Source: Paenibacillus sp. FSL R5-0766 (GTDB taxonomy: Bacteria > Bacillota > Bacilli > Paenibacillales > Paenibacillaceae). Taken from it: a DNA stretch of 64,000 bases. Positions 57,300 to 64,000 of this stretch are shown piece by piece (positions within the stretch are counted from its first letter, which is position 1; each line of letters opens with the position of its first letter). Location of the stretch: assembly GCF_037971845.1 (NCBI RefSeq), contig NZ_CP150227.1, forward strand, positions 6,014,001 through 6,078,000. Direction: 5' to 3'. The translations under genes and the position numbers were made by a program. Below the pieces are notes generated by a model, which saw only the letters and a program-made list of their open reading frames with translations, ran no database searches and had not been told where the DNA came from.

Positions 57300-59033
57300 C
57301 TAGCCATACAGCCGCGCATAATATCCTCCGAGCGCAAGCAGGTCCTGATGGCGGCCCCGTTCGACGACCGTTCCTTGGTTCATGACCGTAATCAAATCCG
57401 CATGTTCCACCGTGCTGAGACGATGCGCAATCAGAATGGTGGTGCGCCCCTTCATCAATACGTTCAGAGCTTGCTGTACCCAATGCTGGGATTCGTTATC
57501 CAATGCAGAAGTCGCTTCGTCCAGCAGCAGAATCGGGGCGTTTTTGAGAATCGCCCGGGCGATCGCAATTCGCTGCCTTTGTCCGCCTGACAACGATGCT
57601 CCTCTCTCCCCCACCGGCGTTTTATACTGTTCAGGAAGTTCCTGAATGAAATGGTGAGCGTACGCCGCTTTGGCCGCTTCAACCACTTCTTCATCCGTTG
57701 CATCCGGGTTTCCATAGCGGATGTTTTCCTCAATCGTGCCGGTAAACAAAAATGGCTCCTGCGGAACGTATGCAATCTGCCTGCGAATTTCGTCCAGCGT
57801 GTAATGGCCAAATGGTTTGCCCTGGAGCAGGATATCTCCGCTGTCCACAGGATAAAAGCCGAGCAGCAGCTTAATCAGCGTACTTTTGCCGCTGCCGCTG
57901 GCTCCCACGATCGCAGCGACCTGACCAGGAAACACCTGCATGGACATGTCGACAAGTACTTTTTTATCCGCCTGATAGGAAAATTCCACATCGCGAAACT
58001 CCACCGCAGCCTCCGATACAAGCTCGCTGTGAGAAGATCCCAGACGCTCCGGTTCCTCTTCCTCGCTTAGCACCTCTTGAATCCGGTGAGCGCCCGCGAG
58101 CGAATTCTGGGTCATCGACAGAACCATCCCCAAGTTCAACAAGGCGTGTGTCAGATTCACTTGCAAAACTGCCAGGGCGGCGACGCTTCCCATCCCCATC
58201 ATTCCGTAAGCATAAAGAAGACTGCCGATGACGATGATGCCGCAAAACGTGACGTAGCTGATAAAATGGTTCACCGCAGCTTGCATACCGTTCTTCTTCG
58301 CCGTTTGCCGAAGCGTTTGCGTCATTTGTTCGTTCAACGCCTCGTACTGGCCGTAAATCGTGCGGATGCGGAACAACTTCACAATTTGAATGCCGCCCAT
58401 AAAATCTTTGAATTTTTCGGTCATTTTACCGAGCGTTTGCAAGCCTTGTTCGGACAAAGCGCGGATATCCCGTGCAAATTTCAGGCTGACCAGAGAGGAC
58501 AGCAACAGAATCACGAAGGATACGCCGGCAAACCGCCAATCGATCACCACCATGGAGACAATGGAGCCGATGCAAAAGACAACTTGAAGCAACAAAACGA
58601 AGTAAACCTGCGAGAATGTAAACTCAACGGTCGTTACGTCGTTGTTCACCCGCGACAGCAAGTCCCCATGGTGCGTCTGCTCCAGGAATTTCGGCCGCAC
58701 CCGGCACAGCTTGTCATAAAGACGTTTGCGGATATTCAGCACAGTCAGCTCGACACTGCGCTGGTATAAGTAAATGAACCAGGGAGAGATTATATTTTCC
58801 AGGAACAGGGCCGCGCCCAAAATAATAAAGGCTTCCACCATCAGGGACGTATCTCGGGACACGGCGAAATCAACCAAGTTATGTACGACCAAACTGAAGG
58901 CGATCAGAAACAATGTCTGGGTGAGCGCCGTTACAGCAAGGCCAATCGCGTACTGGGTTTTGCGCTTGCGGTTCATAAACGTCAGCAAGTAGCCGAGTTC
59001 TTTCACTTGCGAGAGCCTTCCGCCCTTTTTCAT
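57300..59033 (-). CDS. pmxD: polymyxin ABC exporter subunit
   Basis: 577 residues, ABC half-exporter. Six membrane segments (about 25-310), then the nucleotide-binding domain: Walker A GASGSGKST, signature LSGGQRQRIAIARA, Walker B ILLLDEATSALD, and H-loop AHRLSTVEHAD. The start overlaps the pmxC stop by 4 bases (ATGA). Expected to form a heterodimer with PmxC in the cell membrane and export polymyxin, giving partial self-protection. Named from the known order pmxA-B-C-D-E. Confidence 0.93.
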   Translation of the reverse strand: MKKGGRLSQVKELGYLLTFMNRKRKTQYAIGLAVTALTQTLFLIAFSLVVHNLVDFAVSRDTSLMVEAFIILGAALFLENIISPWFIYLYQRSVELTVLNIRKRLYDKLCRVRPKFLEQTHHGDLLSRVNNDVTTVEFTFSQVYFVLLLQVVFCIGSIVSMVVIDWRFAGVSFVILLLSSLVSLKFARDIRALSEQGLQTLGKMTEKFKDFMGGIQIVKLFRIRTIYGQYEALNEQMTQTLRQTAKKNGMQAAVNHFISYVTFCGIIVIGSLLYAYGMMGMGSVAALAVLQVNLTHALLNLGMVLSMTQNSLAGAHRIQEVLSEEEEPERLGSSHSELVSEAAVEFRDVEFSYQADKKVLVDMSMQVFPGQVAAIVGASGSGKSTLIKLLLGFYPVDSGDILLQGKPFGHYTLDEIRRQIAYVPQEPFLFTGTIEENIRYGNPDATDEEVVEAAKAAYAHHFIQELPEQYKTPVGERGASLSGGQRQRIAIARAILKNAPILLLDEATSALDNESQHWVQQALNVLMKGRTTILIAHRLSTVEHADLITVMNQGTVVERGRHQDLLALGGYYARLYG

Positions 59034-60856
59034 GTGTATGACACCTCCCTGCGTTCGGCAGACTCGGTAAATTCCTGGTAGTACGACTGGGCGTACAGTC
59101 CCTTCCTCTCGAGCAATTGTTCATGAGTTCCTTTTTCGACAATATTTCCTTCTTCCATAACCCAGATTTCATCGGCGTTTTGCACCGTAGAAAGCCGGTG
59201 GGCAATAACCATGGTCGTTCTCTGCTTCATCAATACGTCCAGCGCTTCCTGAACCGCGCTTTCCGACTCCGGATCAAGAGCCGATGTGGGCTCATCCAGC
59301 AGCAGAACGGGAGCATCTTTCAGAAAAGCCCGGGCCATTGCAATGCGCTGGCGTTGTCCACCGGACAAAAAGCCGCCGCGCTCTCCGACATACGTCTGGT
59401 AGCCGCCCTCAAGCTGCATAATGAAAGAATGGGCCTGAGCGGCTTTGGCGGCTTCGATAATGTCGTCCATCGACGCTTCTTCCCGCCCATAGCCGATATT
59501 TTCGGCGATCGTACCGCTAAACAAATATGAATCTTGGGTTACCACGGAAAAATGCGACCGAAGCTGCTCTGGATCAGCGCCGCGGATCAGGCTTCCGAAC
59601 ACACGGATCTCGCCCTGATCCTCCGGAAGCGGATAAAAGCCGCATACCAGCTTAAACACCGTACTCTTCCCTCCGCCGCTCGCTCCGACAAGTGCAATCG
59701 TCTTGCCTTCAGGCACCGAGAAGTTAATATTCCGCAGAATCAGGGAATTCTCTTCATACCCGAAGGTTACGTTCTGAAACTGGATGGGGGCGGCGCTCGA
59801 TTTTGGAAGCAAACGACCATTTTCCGTTTCAGTCGGTTGCTCGACGATTTCGGAGACCCTTCTCAGAGCACCGCTCATTTCGAACGTGCGCGTGATGAGC
59901 TCGGGAATATGCTCCAGCGGCTCCAGACACAGATTAAGCAAGTACAGGAAAGCGATCAGTTCTCCCGCGCCTAGCTGCCCGTTGTAGATCAAATAGCTAC
60001 CGTAACTGACGGCGAAAATGATCGGGCTGATCATCAGCGTAGAAAGCAGCGGGTTGACCCAGGCTTCCCGCTTTTTAACGGCCAGCTTTTTTTGAGCCGT
60101 CAATTGCAGTAACACTTGGTAGGAGCGAGATAACATACCAGATAGCAGATAGCTTTTCACAATAGGTATCCCTCCAAGCGTATCCTGGAGGTTGATGTTC
60201 ATTCGGCCCATGTTCGCCTGGGCTTCCTCCGTCAACTGTTCCAACTGCTTGCCGATCCATTGGGAAACCAGCAGTGCTACGGGAAATAACAGCAGGCTGT
60301 ACAGCATCAGCTCCCATTGGAGATACATCAAATAAGCGAAACAGCCGATAAATAATAGCGGATGATAAAACCACTGGGCGAGGTCCCGAATCATAAATTG
60401 CTGGATGAGCTGCAGATCGTTGTTGATCCGCGACAACACGTCGCCGGAGTGCTGTTTTTCCAAATAGGGGACCGGGAGTTTGCCGATATGACGCATGACA
60501 TGGTTGCGGATATCCTGCACCGCAGAAGCACTGCTTCGCTCCACACCGAAGCTCATGAAAAACTTCGCAGGCACACCGATCAAGATGACCACAAAGACCG
60601 TGTACACGATCTGCAGAACGACGGGCCCCGCCCCATTCTCGGCCTGTGTGGTCAGCTGCTCGACCAAACGTCCCGTCCATATCTCAATAACCGCGGCGGC
60701 TATTGCAGACAAGATACCGACGATCATCCAGCCTTTGTGGCGGCTCACATAGGACATCAGCCAGCGGAACGCTTTCCAGGTATCATAAGCGGTTCGGCGC
60801 TTGGAAGGCTCCGCTGTGCGTTGTTCTTGAACAGCCGTCTGCCGATCAGATCCCAT
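59030..60856 (-). CDS. pmxC: polymyxin ABC exporter subunit
   Basis: 608 residues, ABC half-exporter with a ~30-residue charged N-terminal extension before the six membrane segments (about 40-330). NBD: Walker A GASGGGKST, signature LSGGQRQRIAMARA, Walker B VLLLDEPTSALD, and H-loop AHRLSTVQNAD. Both catalytic sets look intact in PmxC and PmxD, so no degenerate site is evident. It overlaps the end of pmxB by 11 bases and pmxD by 4, so B, C and D are translationally coupled. Confidence 0.93.
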   Translation of the reverse strand: MGSDRQTAVQEQRTAEPSKRRTAYDTWKAFRWLMSYVSRHKGWMIVGILSAIAAAVIEIWTGRLVEQLTTQAENGAGPVVLQIVYTVFVVILIGVPAKFFMSFGVERSSASAVQDIRNHVMRHIGKLPVPYLEKQHSGDVLSRINNDLQLIQQFMIRDLAQWFYHPLLFIGCFAYLMYLQWELMLYSLLLFPVALLVSQWIGKQLEQLTEEAQANMGRMNINLQDTLGGIPIVKSYLLSGMLSRSYQVLLQLTAQKKLAVKKREAWVNPLLSTLMISPIIFAVSYGSYLIYNGQLGAGELIAFLYLLNLCLEPLEHIPELITRTFEMSGALRRVSEIVEQPTETENGRLLPKSSAAPIQFQNVTFGYEENSLILRNINFSVPEGKTIALVGASGGGKSTVFKLVCGFYPLPEDQGEIRVFGSLIRGADPEQLRSHFSVVTQDSYLFSGTIAENIGYGREEASMDDIIEAAKAAQAHSFIMQLEGGYQTYVGERGGFLSGGQRQRIAMARAFLKDAPVLLLDEPTSALDPESESAVQEALDVLMKQRTTMVIAHRLSTVQNADEIWVMEEGNIVEKGTHEQLLERKGLYAQSYYQEFTESAERREVSYT

Positions 60857-63800
60857 GCAGGACCCCGACCTCTGCTTCGATCTGCCGCTTGATCTGCACT
60901 AAGATGTCACGGATGACAACGGCCGTTTCGTCCACGCGCGCGAGTTCCAGTAATTCCTCGTGTGCGCCCTCCAGCCGGTAATCGGCGTAAGCTTGCGTCG
61001 TTGCCCTCTGCCAGGACGGCAACTGGTGCTCCAGGCGGAACGCTTCGCTGTCCTTCGCAATCAGTTCGTAAATCCGGGCAGTTATCGTACCTGAATTGAT
61101 AAGCTGCGCTTCGTACGTCAAGGTGGCTTTGATCTTCCGATGAACACGCTCCCGCACGAGCGGATTGCTCATTAATTCCTTCTCTTCTTCATCGAAATCC
61201 GCAAGCATTTCTTCAAGCTCTTTCTCAGACGTTTCATAAGGCGTGAGTGTGTCCTTAATCCACGAGTCCACCATAAGCACGTCCGTTACGACATGCCCTC
61301 TTCTTTCCATCGTTTTGGCTACCTCGAACGTCAGGTTGCCTCCGAAGCAGTAACCGAGCAGCACGTAAGGTCCTTCCGGCTGGATACGAACAATCTCATC
61401 CACATAATGGTTCAGCATGGCCTCGTAATCGATGACATCGTCGATAAAATCAATGCCGTAAAGCAAGAACCGGCCGTCTAACCTACTTGCAAGCTCTCGG
61501 TAACCGATGCCGAAGCCGCTGCCTGGAGGGAAGCAGAACACGTTCAGATCCCCTGTTTTATTCAGCTTAATGAAGGAGTCTCCCCCTTTATCCAGACCCA
61601 GATCCTCCTCCCCAAAAGCCATGGCTTCAACGGTTACACTATGGAATTGGCGATTCAGCGGTATCTCGATGCCCGTTTCATCGTAAACGGCTTGAACAAG
61701 CCTCATCAGACTTAACGAATTGCCGCCCAGCTCAAAAAAGTTATCCTTTACGCCGACCTGAGGAATACCAAGTGTATCCTGCCAGACACGGGCGATCTTC
61801 ATCTCGAGCAGCGTTCTCGGCGCAACATATTCCGCTCCTCTGGCCGCAGCTTCCTCCGGCACTGGCAGCGCTTTGCGGTCGATTTTTCCGTTCGCGGTCA
61901 GCGGCATCTGCGAAAGCTGCACAAGATGCGCAGGAATCATATACCCCGGAAGCTGCTTGGCGAGCTGCTCCTTGAGTTCATTCGCCGCCAGCTTTGTTTC
62001 CGCGACGTAATAAGCAACAAGTTGCTTATGGCCGTTCGCGTCGTCCCGGGCGAGTACCACCGCTTCTTCCACGCCCCGGACGTTAAGAAGCTGCGTCTCA
62101 ATTTCGTCCAGCTCGATCCGGTACCCGCGGACTTTGACCTGGTGGTCGATTCGGCCGAGGTATTCAATGTTGCCGTCCGGCAGCCAGGTCGCCAAGTCGC
62201 CTGAGCGATACAGTTTTTCCCCCTCCGCAAACGGGGAATCAACGAACTTCTCCGCCGTCAGATCCGGACGGTTCAGGTATCCTCTCGCGAGCCCTTCCCC
62301 GGCCACATACATTTCGCCCGCTACGCCGATCGGCACTGGGCGGCGGTTTTCATCCAGGACATACACTCTCAGCGTTGGGATTGGCTTGCCAATATTGCTC
62401 TTCGCCGCCTCCATTTCGACCCACGTAATTTCCTTATACGTCACGTGAACCGTCGTCTCGGTAATACCGTACATATTGATCAGCTTTGTCTCCGGGTACT
62501 TCGTCTTGAAACCCTTGAGCAAAAGCGGACTGAGCGCTTCGCCGCCGAAAATGACGTTGCGAATCAGCAGATCGTACGGATGATCCGCCAAGAGCTTACG
62601 CAGCAGCTGATAGAAGTACGTTGGCGTCTGGTTCAAAATCGTGACCTGTTCGCGGCACAGCAGCGCCAGGAAATCGGTCGGATTTTTCGCCGTAAGCGGC
62701 GGTACAATGACCAGCTTGCCTCCATACAACAGCGCTCCGTACATTTCCCAGACGGAGAAATCGAAGCAGAACGAGTGGAACAGCGTCCACGTGTCGAACC
62801 GCCCGAAGTCGAACAAGTTCTTGTCGTTGAACAGGAGGCGCACGACGTTTTTATGCTCGATCAACGTGCCTTTGGGTTTGCCGGTCGTTCCCGACGTGTA
62901 GATGACATATGCCAAGTTGCCCGACCCGGAAATTGGCTCCAGATTTGAAGCGTCCAGCGCACCTTCCGAGTCCGCCCCACTGTCTCCCCAAACGAAATCA
63001 TCTATTTCAAGGCGCGTTCCTGCAAAGTCGGTCTTCTCATGCAAATGCTTTTGAATCAGCAATAACGGTGCACCCGAATCCTCGATCATGAAGCGGATGC
63101 GCTCCTCCGGATAGTCGGGATCGACAGGCACGTAGGCTCCACCCGCTTTGAGAATCGCCAGTATGCCGACAACCATATCGAGTGAGCGTTCGGCCAGAAT
63201 CGCTACCAGCTGGTCCATTTCAACTCCCGTCTCCCTCAGCTTGCGCGCAAGATGGTTGGATCGCTCGTTCAGCTCGCGGTAGGTCAGCTGCCGTTCGTTC
63301 ATGACAACGGCCACGTTGTCCGGGTATAGCTCCGCCTGTTCTTCAAACAAACCGTGAATCGTTTTCCCCCGCTCGAACCCGGTTTCGGTGTCATTAAATC
63401 GATTCAGCAACGTCTCCCTCTCGTCCGGGGAAAGCACATCGGCTTGTCCAAGCTCCAGATCCGGCTGAAATACAAGCACGGACAGAAGCCGAACAAGATG
63501 GTCGGCCGCCTGTTCCACAAATTCCCGCTCGTACCGATTCCGGTCAAAGCTTATTTCCAGCTGAATAGAGTCGTTTTGGTGGTCAAATCGAAAAACCGTA
63601 TCTGCCGCCACCCGGTTACCCAGCGGTTCAGGATGGATCGGGGCGAAGGATGCAACGGTGTTGACGACCGGAAGGCCCTCTCCTGTATAGTCCAGATGGA
63701 GCGGCTCCACCATTTTCCGAAAAGGCAGATACTGATGCTCCAGCGCCTCGCCGATGGAGGCTTTGATGCCCCCGAGCAGCGTTTTCAGCGTAGTCTGGCT

Positions 63801-64000
63801 GCTTACGGACGTTTTGATCAACAGGATGTCATGTGGTGGCTGAGTCACGTCCGGGGCCCCGCTATAAGAAGGCATGCCGACAAGTACTTGATCCTGCCCG
63901 GTATATTTGAACAGCAGACTTTTTACTCCTGCCAAAACAATCATGTACAAAGCCAGATCCGAACCATTGGCGAGGCGAATAATTCTCTCCGAGAGCTCAC
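60846..64000 (-). CDS. pmxB: polymyxin synthetase subunit B, last module C-A(Thr)-T-TE, 5' end outside window
   Basis: About 1051 residues are visible; the frame is open at the right edge, inside the condensation domain. Order: C-terminal part of C (to about 63430), A (63390-61870, code DFWNIGMVH, threonine), T with ELGGNSLSLMRL (Ser near 61725), and thioesterase (61560-60850). This is Thr10 of polymyxin plus macrocyclisation, in which the side-chain amine of Dab4 attacks the Thr carbonyl. The nucleophile elbow reads GYCFGG (Cys codon 61347-61349) instead of GxSxG; Asp (MVDSW) and His (EGAHEELL) look present. The A domain is a near copy of pmxE A2. pmxC starts inside its last codons. Confidence 0.93.
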   Translation of the reverse strand, partial: ELSERIIRLANGSDLALYMIVLAGVKSLLFKYTGQDQVLVGMPSYSGAPDVTQPPHDILLIKTSVSSQTTLKTLLGGIKASIGEALEHQYLPFRKMVEPLHLDYTGEGLPVVNTVASFAPIHPEPLGNRVAADTVFRFDHQNDSIQLEISFDRNRYEREFVEQAADHLVRLLSVLVFQPDLELGQADVLSPDERETLLNRFNDTETGFERGKTIHGLFEEQAELYPDNVAVVMNERQLTYRELNERSNHLARKLRETGVEMDQLVAILAERSLDMVVGILAILKAGGAYVPVDPDYPEERIRFMIEDSGAPLLLIQKHLHEKTDFAGTRLEIDDFVWGDSGADSEGALDASNLEPISGSGNLAYVIYTSGTTGKPKGTLIEHKNVVRLLFNDKNLFDFGRFDTWTLFHSFCFDFSVWEMYGALLYGGKLVIVPPLTAKNPTDFLALLCREQVTILNQTPTYFYQLLRKLLADHPYDLLIRNVIFGGEALSPLLLKGFKTKYPETKLINMYGITETTVHVTYKEITWVEMEAAKSNIGKPIPTLRVYVLDENRRPVPIGVAGEMYVAGEGLARGYLNRPDLTAEKFVDSPFAEGEKLYRSGDLATWLPDGNIEYLGRIDHQVKVRGYRIELDEIETQLLNVRGVEEAVVLARDDANGHKQLVAYYVAETKLAANELKEQLAKQLPGYMIPAHLVQLSQMPLTANGKIDRKALPVPEEAAARGAEYVAPRTLLEMKIARVWQDTLGIPQVGVKDNFFELGGNSLSLMRLVQAVYDETGIEIPLNRQFHSVTVEAMAFGEEDLGLDKGGDSFIKLNKTGDLNVFCFPPGSGFGIGYRELASRLDGRFLLYGIDFIDDVIDYEAMLNHYVDEIVRIQPEGPYVLLGYCFGGNLTFEVAKTMERRGHVVTDVLMVDSWIKDTLTPYETSEKELEEMLADFDEEEKELMSNPLVRERVHRKIKATLTYEAQLINSGTITARIYELIAKDSEAFRLEHQLPSWQRATTQAYADYRLEGAHEELLELARVDETAVVIRDILVQIKRQIEAEVGVLHGI
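61870..63360 (-). repeat. Thr adenylation-domain repeat, copy in pmxB
   Basis: Partner of 50990-52480 in pmxE. Similarity continues almost base for base through the A-domain core and falls off in the T-domain region. Confidence 0.85.

Noticed and set aside
38054..63360. The repeated A domains considered as insertion sequences or a CRISPR-like array
   Set aside because: Repeats are in frame, thousands of bases apart, without terminal inverted repeats or spacers; they are adenylation-domain homologies.

Overview
The window looks like the chromosome of a Paenibacillus of the polymyxa type. The evidence is a spore-germination (GerA-type) operon, Gram-positive ribosome-binding sites and sigma-A promoters, a SAM-I riboswitch, and above all a polymyxin synthetase locus. 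No rRNA, tRNA, CRISPR array, transposase or phage gene was seen.

Left arm (1-10.5 kb, all minus strand): the beginning of a modular polyketide synthase (PKS) operon without cis acyltransferase domains (trans-AT type). In transcription order it holds a NusG-paralogue antiterminator (LoaP type); a roughly 290-base leader with an intrinsic terminator, two hairpin candidates and a possible 14-residue leader peptide; a FabH-like ketosynthase III that keeps its Cys but lacks the usual His and Asn; a type II thioesterase; an acyl carrier protein fused to what looks like half a condensation domain; a KS-KR-ACP module; and the start of a second KS-KR protein that leaves the window. The product is not recognisable from this part. 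This is the most likely place for undescribed biology here.

Middle (10.8-37.7 kb): ordinary accessory and metabolic genes in small operons with clear terminators. They include a SnoaL-like protein and an Rrf2 regulator; two sugar/polyol sets (AraC regulator, Gfo/Idh/MocA dehydrogenase, aldo/keto reductase; and AraC, Gfo/Idh/MocA, TIM-barrel isomerase); a two-component system with a MacB-type ABC transporter; an S-methylmethionine uptake/homocysteine methylation operon under a SAM-I riboswitch; a GerA/B/C germinant receptor; a soluble PAS-MCP protein; and small regulator-plus-enzyme pairs (WYL/VOC, LysR/MFS/VOC, MerR/nitroreductase).

Right arm (38.0-64 kb, minus strand): the polymyxin operon in the order pmxB (partial), pmxC, pmxD, pmxE. 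PmxE has five modules. Adenylation codes read by eye predict Dab-Thr-Dab-Dab-Dab, with an epimerase in module 3, so the third residue should be D-Dab. PmxB carries the last module (Thr) and a thioesterase whose nucleophile is Cys rather than Ser. PmxC and PmxD are ABC exporter half-molecules. pmxA (residues 6-9) should lie beyond the right edge. By eye this arm is clearly richer in G+C than the middle region, and it contains long, nearly identical internal repeats between adenylation domains.
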